The position numbers were made by a program, and so were the translations under genes. Under the pieces are notes generated by a model, which was not told the origin of the DNA, did no database searches, and was given only the letters and a program-made list of their open reading frames with translations. Positions 16,317 to 25,834 of a DNA stretch of 64,000 bases are shown in pieces. Source of the stretch: Bacteroidetes bacterium SCGC AAA795-G10 (lineage in GTDB: Bacteria; Bacteroidota; Bacteroidia; Flavobacteriales; Flavobacteriaceae); assembly GCA_003130815.1 (NCBI GenBank), contig QFDA01000002.1:62001-126000 (forward strand). The letters run 5' to 3'. The first letter of the stretch is position 1. Each line of letters starts with the position of its first letter.

Positions 16317-17708
16317 ATGAAAAGATGTTTTGCAAATATATTACTCCTTTTAACTATATTTTGTTGTACCACAGAAAAAGAAATCTTTTCAACCTCAACT
16401 GATGAAACAACTGAAAATTACGAGGAACCTATAAATCAAATCATAAACTCATTTGATGAATATAACAATGACGAAAGACATTTATCTGACTATATATATG
16501 ATCAAGATAAACTGCACAGATTTGATATTTATATAACAGAAAAAAACTTAGATAAAATTGATAGAAATCCAGCAGCAGAGAAATATGTTGAAGGTCATTT
16601 TGTTTTTGAAAACAAAATAGTAAAAAATGTAGGTGTTAGATATAAAGGTTCTATTGGTGCATGGGTAGGTTGTCTGTCAAATGAGGATTGGGCTAACCCT
16701 AGTGGATATAAAACATGTCCAAAACTCTCCATGAAAATTAAATTTAATTGGAGAGGAAATAAAAAGTTTTATAATCTAAAAAAACTGCAATTTCATTCTC
16801 AAAACCTCGATCCAACAAAAATGCATGAACGATTGGGATATTATATGTTCAGAAAATTTGGCATTATTGCTCCAAGATCAAATCATGCCTTAATTTATAT
16901 AAATGGAGAGTTCAACGGAATTTTTGCAAATACAGAAAATATAGATGGTCCTTTCACAAATAAACATTTTGAAAAACCAGACGGCAATTTATATAAAGAA
17001 GTTTGGCCAGTCGAAAGCTCTGGTAATTCTCAAACTGAAGATTATTTTGTTGGAGGATTAAAAACAAATGAAGAAGCATCAGATGTGTCAAAAATGAAAC
17101 GATTTTCAGATTTATTGGGCGCAACAGATTCTTACGGTTCAAAAGCTATTGTTAATCAATGGATTAATCAAGATCTTTTTTTGAAAACCCTAGTTGTTGA
17201 TAGAAGAATTGCTAATGATGACGGATTCTTACATTTTTATCACCAAGAAAATGAAATTTTTGAGAATCATAATTACTACTGGTATGAAGATCCAACTGAA
17301 GACAATCTACAGCTAATTCCATGGGACTTAGACAATTCTTTCGAAAATTTGATTCAAAATTTAAATCCAGTGACTCCGATCAGGGATAAATGGTATAATA
17401 CCTCTAATGAATGTAATGGATTCAGATACGGTTCATTTAATTTATTGCAAAAGTCAGCAGCTTGTGATAAAATTATCGGTTCTTATAAAGACTTTAAAGA
17501 TAGATACTATGAACTAGATATAATTTTTAAAAATGAGTTGTTTAATATGTCTAACATCAATTTACTTCTAAACAAATGGTCATCTCAAATAGAAACTGAA
17601 GTTGAAAGAGCCAACCAAATTTTTGGTGAGAAAGAGCCAAATCTTGAATTGTGGCAGGAAAGTGTGAATTATTTGAAATATTCAATAAGTGAGTCATTAA
17701 AACAATAA
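16317..17708 (+). CDS. Exported CotH-like kinase-fold protein, probable lipoprotein
   Basis: A protein of 463 residues from the ATG at 16317 (an upstream in-frame start is rejected because the signal sequence begins MKRCFANILLLLTIFCC). The hydrophobic leader ends in Cys-Cys, a weak lipobox, so surface or periplasmic anchoring is likely but not certain. The body matches the CotH protein-kinase-like family: GVRYKGSIG (family lysine), LSMKIKFN, ALIYINGEFNGIFANTENI, GNLYKE and the metal-binding IPWDLDNSF late in the protein. CotH of Bacillus phosphorylates spore coat proteins; bacterial secreted homologues are common in Bacteroidetes and poorly understood. It stands alone between the permease/deacetylase operon and the convergent sulfatase gene. 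Confidence 0.8.
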   Translation: MKRCFANILLLLTIFCCTTEKEIFSTSTDETTENYEEPINQIINSFDEYNNDERHLSDYIYDQDKLHRFDIYITEKNLDKIDRNPAAEKYVEGHFVFENKIVKNVGVRYKGSIGAWVGCLSNEDWANPSGYKTCPKLSMKIKFNWRGNKKFYNLKKLQFHSQNLDPTKMHERLGYYMFRKFGIIAPRSNHALIYINGEFNGIFANTENIDGPFTNKHFEKPDGNLYKEVWPVESSGNSQTEDYFVGGLKTNEEASDVSKMKRFSDLLGATDSYGSKAIVNQWINQDLFLKTLVVDRRIANDDGFLHFYHQENEIFENHNYYWYEDPTEDNLQLIPWDLDNSFENLIQNLNPVTPIRDKWYNTSNECNGFRYGSFNLLQKSAACDKIIGSYKDFKDRYYELDIIFKNELFNMSNINLLLNKWSSQIETEVERANQIFGEKEPNLELWQESVNYLKYSISESLKQ

Positions 17709-17714
17709 AAAATA

Positions 17715-19205
17715 TTATTCTCTTTTAGTCCCTTCTGGAAAATATTTATCTATAATATATTTTGGTTGCCATTGATCTAAATTTTGAACTAACTTTTTAT
17801 AATCGTATTCTTTACTCTGAGTTTTCAATGGTTTAAGATTTATAGTATCATCTGTAGCGTCTCTGTGATAACTTAAAAGTTTCATCATTTTATCAACTTT
17901 GATCTGATTTTCAGAATTTTTAGCTAGATTATTTAGTTCATAGGGATCATTTTTAAGATTATATAATTGAGTATAATTAATTTTAGGATAATAAATTAAT
18001 TTCCAATCTTTATCCCTAACCGCTCTTACTGAATTTCTATATGCGGTATAAAGTGATTTCCTTACCCCTTTTTGTTTATTTTGGATGATGTTCATCAATG
18101 ATAATCCGTCGATATTGTTGGGTCTTTGTAATTTTAAATATTCAGTTACAGTTGGAAAAAGGTCAAATAAATAAACTAATGCCCTTGTAGTTTGACCTTT
18201 TGGAATACCTGGACCTGATATTATTAATGGAACCTTAGTACTGTGTTCATATAAGTTTTGTTTACCTAGAAGACCATGACTACCTAGAGCCAGACCATTA
18301 TCAGAAGCATATATTATAAGAGTATTATCGAATAAATCATATTCCTTGAGACGTTTGATAATATCCCCTACTCTATCATCAATATGCTGTATCAAAGAAT
18401 AATACTCAGCAATTGAAGATTGAATAATTTTTTCAGTACGCGGCCAAGGGGCAAGAGTTTCATCTCTTTCATTCATATTGTCAAATTTAAAAGGATGTAC
18501 AGGTTTAAAGTTTGATGGGACAGGAATCAAATCATCTTTGTAAATATTTGAATAATTTGGGGCTGGTGAACGGGGATCATGAGGTGCTGTTAATGCAACA
18601 TAACAAAAGAAAGGTTTCTGTTTTTCTGATTTGTTGTACTTATCTATATAATTTAATGCAGAGTCTACAAATAAATCAGTTGAAAATCCACTAATATTTA
18701 AGTTATTAAGTTTTCCGTTTATATCTAAACTTTTTACTGGCACTTTAAAATGATCACTCATACCTCCCAACATGATATTAGATCCCTCTTCAAAGTTAGC
18801 TTCAAAACTTGATGCTCCATTGTGCCATTTTCCGGTTGCAAATGTTTGATAACCTCGATCATTTAGATAATTTGGAAGAGTTTCAATGCCATCTAAACGA
18901 TCGTAAACATGGAAAAGACTTTTACCACTTAGCAACATTGCCCTGCTTGGTGCACAAATTGCACCATGGTGACCTCCCATTACATACGAATTTTGGAAAA
19001 CAATTCCAGATTTTGCAAGATTATCAATATTTGGAGTTTTAATGTGTGGGTTTGGAGCTATACCTAGTGCATCGGCTCTTTGATCATCAGTAAAAATTAG
19101 AAGTATATTAGGTTGACTTATTTTATTTAAATTAGATATTCTGTTACATGAGATAATAGAAAATTTTGATATTGTCAAAAGAAAAAATAAAAAAAAATAT
19201 CTCAT
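17715..19205 (-). CDS. Type I sulfatase, lipoprotein
   Basis: A protein of 496 residues from the ATG at 19205, chosen because MRYFFLFFLLTISKFSIISC forms a lipoprotein signal with lipid Cys20; the frame extends six codons further upstream. The N-terminal metal motif ILLIFTDDQRAD and the CAPSR signature (Cys84, converted to formylglycine in active type I sulfatases) are intact, and the family features GKWHNGA and YASDNG follow. The overall pattern is closest to iduronate-2-sulfatase/choline-sulfatase-like arylsulfatases that act on sulfated glycans. Activity would require a formylglycine-generating enzyme, which is not in the window. It is the last gene of the minus-strand run from 23377. Confidence 0.9.
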   Translation of the reverse strand: MRYFFLFFLLTISKFSIISCNRISNLNKISQPNILLIFTDDQRADALGIAPNPHIKTPNIDNLAKSGIVFQNSYVMGGHHGAICAPSRAMLLSGKSLFHVYDRLDGIETLPNYLNDRGYQTFATGKWHNGASSFEANFEEGSNIMLGGMSDHFKVPVKSLDINGKLNNLNISGFSTDLFVDSALNYIDKYNKSEKQKPFFCYVALTAPHDPRSPAPNYSNIYKDDLIPVPSNFKPVHPFKFDNMNERDETLAPWPRTEKIIQSSIAEYYSLIQHIDDRVGDIIKRLKEYDLFDNTLIIYASDNGLALGSHGLLGKQNLYEHSTKVPLIISGPGIPKGQTTRALVYLFDLFPTVTEYLKLQRPNNIDGLSLMNIIQNKQKGVRKSLYTAYRNSVRAVRDKDWKLIYYPKINYTQLYNLKNDPYELNNLAKNSENQIKVDKMMKLLSYHRDATDDTINLKPLKTQSKEYDYKKLVQNLDQWQPKYIIDKYFPEGTKRE

Positions 19206-19234
19206 GTTCGAATATGTGTGCATATTTCAAAGAT

Positions 19235-19756
19235 TTAATTAAAACTTATTTCTCCTTCTGAAATTTTTCTGTCAAGATTAAGTGTCTTCCTCATCCCATT
19301 TGCTATTATAAATACAATGTTTGTTTGAGAATCAAAACTTTCAGTCAAAAATTGATTCTTTATTTTAATTGAATCAATTTTGGTAATATTAGAAGCTTCA
19401 AGCTTACAAATTATTAAGTCCTCTTCGACTCGTTCGGTATTTTCGAACTTCTGCTCTACAAAACTCATATTAATTAGCTTCTCATTAACTATTATTGATA
19501 GTTTTGAAAAAATATATTTTTCAATATGTTGTTTTACATTTTCATTAGGTGATTTTTTTAATATACCTAAACCAAACCCTTTTTCGTCTACAAATGATTT
19601 TTCTAAGTCATTAGCAAATAACTTTATCCTAATGGACAAATTTTGTTTTTCTGCATTATGCCTTATTGATGTCACACTTACATAAAAGTCGTGTTTAACA
19701 TCTTGGGTTTTAAGAAAAAAAGAAGATAATAGCACTAAAGCTATCTTGGGTATCAT
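19235..19756 (-). CDS. DUF6702 family protein
   Basis: A 173-residue protein with a short hydrophobic N-terminus (MIPKIALVLLSSFFL) acting as a signal or anchor. HDFYVSVTSIRHNAEKQ and the following IRIKLFANDLEKS are the opening of the DUF6702 family of flavobacterial exported proteins, whose function is unknown. The C-terminal part (IVFIIANGMRKTLNLDR) is also conserved in my recollection of the family. In flavobacteria it commonly sits beside an M28/M1 peptidase gene, and here the M28 gene ends 11 nt upstream, suggesting a functional link. Confidence 0.75.
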   Translation of the reverse strand: MIPKIALVLLSSFFLKTQDVKHDFYVSVTSIRHNAEKQNLSIRIKLFANDLEKSFVDEKGFGLGILKKSPNENVKQHIEKYIFSKLSIIVNEKLINMSFVEQKFENTERVEEDLIICKLEASNITKIDSIKIKNQFLTESFDSQTNIVFIIANGMRKTLNLDRKISEGEISFN

Positions 19757-19767
19757 TATTTAAAAAT

Positions 19768-21174
19768 TTACAAACCGTATTTGTCAATTAAATAAATTAA
19801 GCTAGCAATGGATGCGGTTCCTAACTCAAGCTCACGAGGATGTACAGAATCAAATGAATCATTATCCGAATGATGAATGTCAAACATACGCTGAGAATCA
19901 GGAATAAATCCGATTGTGGGAGTACCTAATAATCTATTTAATGGGTTAATATCTACACCACCACCTCCTTTTTTAAAATAACTAATAGTGTTAAGTTCAA
20001 AATAAGGCAACCATGACCTGAACTTTTTAATAGTAGATGCTTCAGCTGTGACTCCAAAGCCTCTTGGTGTAAAAGCACCTGCGTCACTTTCTAATGCAAT
20101 TAGGTGATTTTCGTTGTTTTTCTTTGCTAATTCAGCATATTTTAATCCACCACGAGTTCCATTCTCTTCATTCATAAACATAACAGCTCGTATAGTTCTT
20201 TTAGGTTTTATCCCTAATTTTTGGAAAAGGCGAAGAACTTGAATTGACTGCATACAACCTGCACCATCATCATGAGCCCCTTGACCAACATCCCAAGAGT
20301 CAAGATGGCCTCCTATAGTTATGATTTCATTAGGAAACTCATTTCCAATTAGTTCGCCAACCACATTATGTGAGGGGGCGTCTTCTAGAGTCTCGCAATT
20401 CATTTTAATGAATAGCTTTAAGTTCGGATTGTTTTTTAAAGCTAGTGTTAGTTTATCAGCTGATTTAACTCCTAATGCTGCAGCAGGTATTTTCTTTATT
20501 CCTTCAACGTACCTAGTAACACCGGTATGAGGTACATCATCAAATGCCGTACCAATAGACCTAATAACAACTGCAACAGCTCCATATTTTGCTGCCTCAG
20601 CAGGTCCGGCAGTTCTTTGATCAACCGCACCACCATATGCAGATCCAGTGGAAATTAAGCGTTGATCAGTTGGTCGATTGAAAAAAACAATTTTACCTTT
20701 TATTTTATCTCTTCCTAAGACCTCTATATCTTCAATACCCTGAACTTCAACAACTTTTTCAGAAATACCCTTTTTTGGAGTTGAAACAGACATACCAAGA
20801 GCAAGAACATTTAGTTCTCCATCCTTTTGTCCTATAATTTTTACTTCTTCTTTATCTCCTCGTTTCCAATTAGGAACAAAAAGATCTTGTTTATATATTT
20901 TATCAAAGCTATAACTATTCATAATCATCTCTGTCCACTCTACAGCCTTTGATGCACCTATTGATCCACTTAATCTGTGTCCAATTTTATTACAAAGATG
21001 ATCCAATAGTTTATAGGTGTTTCGACTTGTCAAAGACTCATCATAAATTCCTTTTATTACTTTTACATCTTCTTTATTAAGTCCGCTTGTTTGTGCTTTT
21101 ATAGAAAAGAAACTAAGAATAAATAAATAAGTAAAAAAAAGTCCTTTTAGAATATTAAATTTTGCGTTTTTCAT
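19768..21174 (-). CDS. Secreted M28 family metallopeptidase (carboxypeptidase Q-like)
   Basis: A 468-residue exported protein with a signal peptide ending FFSIKA before Gln. A protease-associated (PA) insert is seen around residues 140-230. The M28 catalytic domain then shows GGHLDSWDVGQGAHDDGAG (first zinc His290/Asp292 and bridging Asp), MNEENGTRGG (Glu336/337), ESDAGAF (Asp364) and a C-terminal DIHHSDNDSFD histidine, so all expected co-catalytic zinc ligands are present. It is probably a periplasmic aminopeptidase or dipeptidase. It is followed 11 nt later by the DUF6702 gene and preceded by the ThuA gene on the same strand (54 nt gap). Confidence 0.9.
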   Translation of the reverse strand: MKNAKFNILKGLFFTYLFILSFFSIKAQTSGLNKEDVKVIKGIYDESLTSRNTYKLLDHLCNKIGHRLSGSIGASKAVEWTEMIMNSYSFDKIYKQDLFVPNWKRGDKEEVKIIGQKDGELNVLALGMSVSTPKKGISEKVVEVQGIEDIEVLGRDKIKGKIVFFNRPTDQRLISTGSAYGGAVDQRTAGPAEAAKYGAVAVVIRSIGTAFDDVPHTGVTRYVEGIKKIPAAALGVKSADKLTLALKNNPNLKLFIKMNCETLEDAPSHNVVGELIGNEFPNEIITIGGHLDSWDVGQGAHDDGAGCMQSIQVLRLFQKLGIKPKRTIRAVMFMNEENGTRGGLKYAELAKKNNENHLIALESDAGAFTPRGFGVTAEASTIKKFRSWLPYFELNTISYFKKGGGGVDINPLNRLLGTPTIGFIPDSQRMFDIHHSDNDSFDSVHPRELELGTASIASLIYLIDKYGL

Positions 21175-21228
21175 ATTTGGGTCAAGTTGATTATTTTTCG
21201 AATATAGGTATATTAAGCTAAGTTTGGT

Positions 21229-22098
21229 TCATTGAGCTTTTAATTTATAAATGGGAGTTATAATATTTTCTTTTTTTACATATTTACCCTCAGAAGCCCA
21301 TCTAAATCCTCTCATTTGAATATTCATTACCTCTGGCAAACTAAAATCATTAAGACTATGACCAATTGAGGAGTAAAATATTCTTCCCTTACCATAATTT
21401 TTTTTCCAAATAACAGGTATAACACTTCCTTTAATTTGATTTTCCACATCGATATCTAAATAATTGATTTGTTCCAATTTCAAATTGACTTGTTTTTGAT
21501 AGGTCTCGTCTGTAAATTCAGTAACAGCAAGTACCCTAATATTAGGATCAATAAGCATATAATACTGTTCTGAGTTTTTAACTTCAAAATCTCCTATATC
21601 CTTTGTGATTAAATCTGTAGAATCAATGATTTTAACTTTAAAATTAGTAATACCCCCTGGATGAGAGACAAATTGGCCTCCAACCATAAATTGATATCGT
21701 TGATTAGCTGTATTTGACGATCCCAGTCCACCGTGCCACCCTGAAAAACCAGTACCATTAAGAATCGCTATCTGTAATCCTTTAAATTGTTTATCATTCA
21801 TTCTATTTTCAACAGGTGTAAAAAAATCTGTGAATGCCTGAATAATTAGATCAGTTTCATTCATTAAATTTTGATCTTCATAGACAGCGAAATTGTCAAA
21901 TACTTGAACTTTTGCTCCTTCTGCTTCTAAAATAGGTACGAAAAGATCAGCACTTTCTTTTGGACTATGAATTGATCCTCCATAAACAAAAATGATATTT
22001 TTCCCTTTTAATGTAGGTAGACTATTTTGAGAGTAACAGAAACTTGATACAAGAAAAAAAAATGTTAATGAAAAAGAAATCAATTTAAAATATTTCAT
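21229..22098 (-). CDS. ThuA domain protein (glutamine amidotransferase-like)
   Basis: A 289-residue exported protein with signal peptide MKYFKLISFSLTFFFLVSSF and cleavage before Gln. The rest matches the ThuA (trehalose utilisation) class I glutamine amidotransferase-like fold: FVYGGSIHSPKESADLF, LQIAILNGTGFSGWHGG, VGGQFVSHPGG and WKKNYGKGRIFYSSIGHS. ThuA takes part in disaccharide use, with no proven reaction. The gene starts 4 nt after the Gfo/Idh/MocA oxidoreductase gene, a pairing frequent in Bacteroidetes carbohydrate loci, so the two very likely act in the same oxidised-sugar pathway. Confidence 0.87.
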   Translation of the reverse strand: MKYFKLISFSLTFFFLVSSFCYSQNSLPTLKGKNIIFVYGGSIHSPKESADLFVPILEAEGAKVQVFDNFAVYEDQNLMNETDLIIQAFTDFFTPVENRMNDKQFKGLQIAILNGTGFSGWHGGLGSSNTANQRYQFMVGGQFVSHPGGITNFKVKIIDSTDLITKDIGDFEVKNSEQYYMLIDPNIRVLAVTEFTDETYQKQVNLKLEQINYLDIDVENQIKGSVIPVIWKKNYGKGRIFYSSIGHSLNDFSLPEVMNIQMRGFRWASEGKYVKKENIITPIYKLKAQ

Positions 22099-22102
22099 TG
22101 TT

Positions 22103-23377
22103 TTAAATTTTTAATTCGTAAGGTTTTCTGTATTGTTTCCCCCTTCTAAGGTTTGCTTCAAAATCATCTATAAATTCCTCTTTGATAGGATCCCAATTTA
22201 AAGGTCTTCTAAATTCATATGCTAAATTTGCGATATGACAAATCGTTGCTGTTCTATGACCAACTTCAACATCACAAATAGGTTTTGAACCCTCTTTTGC
22301 AGAAGTTATCCAATCATTTTCATGGCTTTCAGATACATAAAGTTTTGTGTCAGTTGGCTTAAATTTGACATTCAATAAATCTTTAGGGTTAGTCTCAAGA
22401 AAACTTCGGCTTATGTCAAGTGTCCCCTTCGATCCAAAAAAACGAACTGCAAATCCACGTCCAAAATTTCTATGTTCTACTTCAACACCGTCATCATAAT
22501 TCATAACTAGACCTCGTGATGCAGTCGGTTCCATTGGAGCTTCATATTTAATAGGTCCTGTATGATCCTTATCAAGAGCCCATTGAACTATATCAAACAT
22601 GTGAGCTCCCCAATCAGAAAGAATACCACCTCCATACTCTCTATACCACCTCCAATTTGGAAACCAACCCTTTTCTACAATTATATCATGGTAAGAACGT
22701 AAAGGTGCGGGTCCTAACCACCTGTCCCAATTTAAATAATCTGGAGTTTTTTGGTATGGAAGATTGCACTCAGCTGACGGGTTACCTACTTCAATCCAAA
22801 CTTTTTCAATTTTACCAATGTATCCATTTCGAACTATTTCGCAAGCTTTTCTAAAATCAGCCCTTGAGCGCTGCATACTTCCCGTTTGTAGAATGCAATT
22901 GTATTCTCTAGCTATCTTTTCCATAGCCCTCCCCTCCTGAATAGTATGAGACATAGGTTTTTCACAATAAACATGCTTTCCAGCTTTCATTGCACTTATT
23001 GAGGGTATAGCATGCCAATGATCGGGCGTACTAACAACAATTCCATCAATATTTGAGTTTTCAATCAGTTTATCGAAATCTTCATATATTTTAGCCGCAC
23101 CCTTTATTTTGTATTTCTTGTATTGAGTATCTATTAATTTACGAAATCTGTTTAATCTCTTTTGATGAACATCACATCCTGCAATAATTCTAGCATCAGA
23201 AATTTTAGACATTCTTTCAATAAGACCACCACTTTGAGCTCCCAAGCCAATAACTCCAATATTAAACCTGTCACTCGGTGCTATAAAGCCCTTTCCCATT
23301 ACATTTCTTGGAATTATTGTAATCCCTAGGGCTGCAGATACTAAATCCTTCACAAATTTTCTTCTATTGTTTTTCAT
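22103..23377 (-). CDS. Gfo/Idh/MocA family oxidoreductase, putative Tat substrate
   Basis: A 424-residue protein. The N-terminus NRRKFVKDLVSAALGI resembles a twin-arginine signal, as in many exported Bacteroidetes members. The Rossmann fold starts FNIGVIGLGAQSGG, the conserved HVYCEKPMS (Lys of the EKP motif) is intact, and WGAHMFDIVQWAL carries the putative catalytic His/Asp region. The family oxidises or epimerises sugars and sugar derivatives with NAD(P). It leads the minus-strand run that continues into ThuA, M28 peptidase, DUF6702 and sulfatase. The family is clear and the substrate unknown. Confidence 0.9.
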   Translation of the reverse strand: MKNNRRKFVKDLVSAALGITIIPRNVMGKGFIAPSDRFNIGVIGLGAQSGGLIERMSKISDARIIAGCDVHQKRLNRFRKLIDTQYKKYKIKGAAKIYEDFDKLIENSNIDGIVVSTPDHWHAIPSISAMKAGKHVYCEKPMSHTIQEGRAMEKIAREYNCILQTGSMQRSRADFRKACEIVRNGYIGKIEKVWIEVGNPSAECNLPYQKTPDYLNWDRWLGPAPLRSYHDIIVEKGWFPNWRWYREYGGGILSDWGAHMFDIVQWALDKDHTGPIKYEAPMEPTASRGLVMNYDDGVEVEHRNFGRGFAVRFFGSKGTLDISRSFLETNPKDLLNVKFKPTDTKLYVSESHENDWITSAKEGSKPICDVEVGHRTATICHIANLAYEFRRPLNWDPIKEEFIDDFEANLRRGKQYRKPYELKI

Positions 23378-23488
23378 ATTTGCTTATTGGTTCTAATGAA
23401 TTTAAATTATAAATAATTTTTTATTTAGTGGTCTTTAAAAATCATATATTATTTTTTCAAGTGTCTGAAAATGTGTGTCCATAAAAAT

Positions 23489-23513
23489 AAACCCCCACTA
23501 AATGTGGAGGTTT
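23489..23513 (-). terminator. Terminator of the tRNA-Ser transcript
   Basis: Ten-nucleotide arms (23489-23498 and 23504-23513) pair with one mismatch around a 5-nt loop. On the minus strand the hairpin is followed by a T-rich stretch, 13 nt beyond the tRNA 3' end. Confidence 0.75.
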
Positions 23514-23526
23514 ACAAGGAATATTG

Positions 23527-23610
23527 CGGAGAGACAGGGATTCGAACCCTGGCAACGCTTACGCGTTGACAGATTAGCAATCTGCTCCATTACCACTCTG
23601 GCACCTCTCC
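23527..23610 (-). tRNA. tRNA-Ser (anticodon GCU)
   Basis: An 84-nt serine tRNA. The acceptor stem GGAGAGG pairs with the 3' UCUCUCC, the anticodon loop in CAGATTGCTAATCTG gives GCU (codons AGC/AGU), a long variable arm typical of type II tRNAs is present (AACGCGTAAGCGTT), and the T-arm is CAGGGTTCGAATCCCTG. The discriminator base is G, and CCA is not encoded. It is transcribed alone, with its own promoter and terminator. Confidence 0.97.
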
Positions 23611-23621
23611 AAATTAGGAAG

Positions 23622-23651
23622 CAAAAATAGTAGATCCAGTAAAATAATCAA
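23622..23651 (-). promoter_or_regulatory. Promoter of tRNA-Ser, Bacteroidetes type
   Basis: On the minus strand, TTG (23649-23651) is followed after 19 nt by TATTTTTG (23622-23629), matching the Bacteroidetes -33 TTG / -7 TAnnTTTG consensus. The box ends 11 nt before the mature tRNA 5' end, leaving a short leader. Confidence 0.75.
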
Positions 23652-23665
23652 TATTTTGATCAACA

Positions 23666-25711
23666 TTATTCTGGATATTCAATTCTAAGTTGGTAGACAT
23701 TAACAAGTTTTTTATACAAAACTTTTTTTACAATTTCTATCTCTGAAAAGGTAATGTCTGATGAATTAAATTGCTTTTCAGACATCTTTCCATCAATTAT
23801 TTTATCAATAAAAAATTTTAAATCATTCAAACTCGGGGATTTTAAACTCTTTGATGCGGCTTCAACTGAATCTGCCATCATCAAGATAGCTGTCTCCTTA
23901 GAAAATGGTTTAGGTCCCGGGTATTTAAATTTTTCAACATCAATATCTTCAGGTGTAATTTCTTGTTGCTTTTTGTAAAAATAGTAAACCAAAGATGTTC
24001 CGTGGTGGGTCCTTATAAAATCAATAATTCTGTCAGGAATTTTATATTTTTCAGCGATAGTAATCCCTTCTATTACATGATCTATTATAATTTTAGCACT
24101 TTTCAAAGGGCTAAGCTCTTCATGAGGAGAAACACTAGCTGTCTGATTTTCTGAAAAGTAAGAAGGTGATTTTAATTTTCCAATATCATGGTACAAGGCT
24201 CCTACTCTTACTAGTAAGGTGTTTGCCCCAATTTCATTTGCAGCTGCTTCAGCTAGATTTGCAACCTGTAGAGAATGATTAAACGTCCCCGGGGCTTTAT
24301 CTGAAAGCTCTTTCAGTAATATTGAATTTGTATCTGACAATTCTAATAGAGATACATCTGAAACTAAACCAAAAATTCGTTCATATATATATATTAGTGG
24401 CTGGACAAAGAGCATTAATAAGCCATTTAACATAAATAATGCTATCGGAGTTAGATTTAATTTTAAAAGACTTCCTTCTTGAATGCTAGTAAACGCTATA
24501 TATCCTATTATGTAAACAAATACTATTTGCCCAACAGATATAAATAAATTTGCTCTTCTATATAATTGTTCAACAGACTGAATTGTAATTACTCCTGCTG
24601 TTATTTGTAAAAAAACAAATTCAAAACTATTTGGGACAATAAATCCTAACAGTAAGGTCGTAAGAACGTGTGTAAATAAACCAAGTCTAGCGTCAAAAAA
24701 AGCCTTAATTATTAATGGAAGAATACAAATTGGCACTGCAAAAACATAACTTGTATCATAATTTATAATTGCTGTTACTGCTACTATGACAATAAGAATA
24801 TTAAAGAAAATGAATGTTAGCTTTCTATTGTCTTCATAAATTCCAAACCTGTATGCGTGTAAAAATAATAGTAAAAGTGTAAAAGTCAGTACAATTAAAA
24901 TACTGTATCCGAAAATTATCCAAAGTGAATTTTGTTCCCCTTGTTTGGAAATAAATTCACTTCTTAATGAGTCAAGGATTTTATATGTTTTTTCGTCCAC
25001 TAATTCTCCTTCAGCAACAATAAAATTACCTGATGCAATAAATCCTTTAGATTTCGATATATTCTGAAAAGCTTGTTCTTTTTGTTTTTCGAAAAATTCA
25101 TTGTCTAAAATTATATTTGGAGTTATGATTTCAAAAAAAAGATCCTTAAATAAATCCTCATATTCGTTATAAGTGGAATTTATCAGTTTTTTACTTAAAA
25201 AATCAAAAATGGCTTCAGAGCGAAACAACTGATTTATGTTAATCGAGATTTCAGTTTGTTCTTGAATAAGAAAAATTGATTGATTCCCCTTGTGCGTGTA
25301 ATTTGGTGGTAAAACTCCGAACTTGTAAATTTCATTTAGTTGTTGGATTCCAAAATTATAAAGACTATCAGCTTGGATCGTTAAATTTTCTTTGTCAAAA
25401 AAATTATAAAATTCTACGGAGTAATTTTTAAAAACTTGATCTCTTAAAATAATATCCGATCTTAAATAGGGTTTTAAACTTTTTAAGACTTCTTCTTTAT
25501 CGCTATTTATTTCTTCATCAGTTTTTAAAATTGAAAAATCAAATGGTGAATAAAAATCTGAATATTGCCAGGCTCTTCCTTTTTGAAATTCATATTTAAA
25601 CTGTCCTCCGAATGGGAATATGTACAAAATTAGTAATGAACTGGCTAGTATCAATAATGACTTATAAAATAAGCCTTGTTTAGATATAATATATTTCCAG
25701 AAAGATTTCAA
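23666..25711 (-). CDS. pgpH: 7TM-HD (PgpH/YqfF-type) phosphohydrolase, putative c-di-AMP phosphodiesterase
   Basis: A 681-residue membrane protein. One N-terminal transmembrane segment is followed by an extracytoplasmic helical domain (7TMR-HDED, about residues 50-260), seven transmembrane segments (about 265-440) and a cytoplasmic HD domain. The HD domain shows FNHSLQVANLAEAA, YHDIGKL at about residue 507 (HD metal pair), HEEL and a later IRTHHG. PgpH of Listeria hydrolyses cyclic di-AMP to pApA; the architecture and length here agree. It stands alone, divergent from the NlpC/P60 gene. Start at ATG 25711 is followed by basic residues and then the first membrane segment, as expected. Confidence 0.9.
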   Translation of the reverse strand: MKSFWKYIISKQGLFYKSLLILASSLLILYIFPFGGQFKYEFQKGRAWQYSDFYSPFDFSILKTDEEINSDKEEVLKSLKPYLRSDIILRDQVFKNYSVEFYNFFDKENLTIQADSLYNFGIQQLNEIYKFGVLPPNYTHKGNQSIFLIQEQTEISININQLFRSEAIFDFLSKKLINSTYNEYEDLFKDLFFEIITPNIILDNEFFEKQKEQAFQNISKSKGFIASGNFIVAEGELVDEKTYKILDSLRSEFISKQGEQNSLWIIFGYSILIVLTFTLLLLFLHAYRFGIYEDNRKLTFIFFNILIVIVAVTAIINYDTSYVFAVPICILPLIIKAFFDARLGLFTHVLTTLLLGFIVPNSFEFVFLQITAGVITIQSVEQLYRRANLFISVGQIVFVYIIGYIAFTSIQEGSLLKLNLTPIALFMLNGLLMLFVQPLIYIYERIFGLVSDVSLLELSDTNSILLKELSDKAPGTFNHSLQVANLAEAAANEIGANTLLVRVGALYHDIGKLKSPSYFSENQTASVSPHEELSPLKSAKIIIDHVIEGITIAEKYKIPDRIIDFIRTHHGTSLVYYFYKKQQEITPEDIDVEKFKYPGPKPFSKETAILMMADSVEAASKSLKSPSLNDLKFFIDKIIDGKMSEKQFNSSDITFSEIEIVKKVLYKKLVNVYQLRIEYPE

Positions 25712-25834
25712 ATATTTTTTTATTTCAAATCTACATAATCTTGTAATGAATACATATATTTTACATTCTACTTGACATTTAAGGAATTAAAATTTTTATT
25801 TTTACTCCATTGTAAACATCAATTTTAAATAGTT

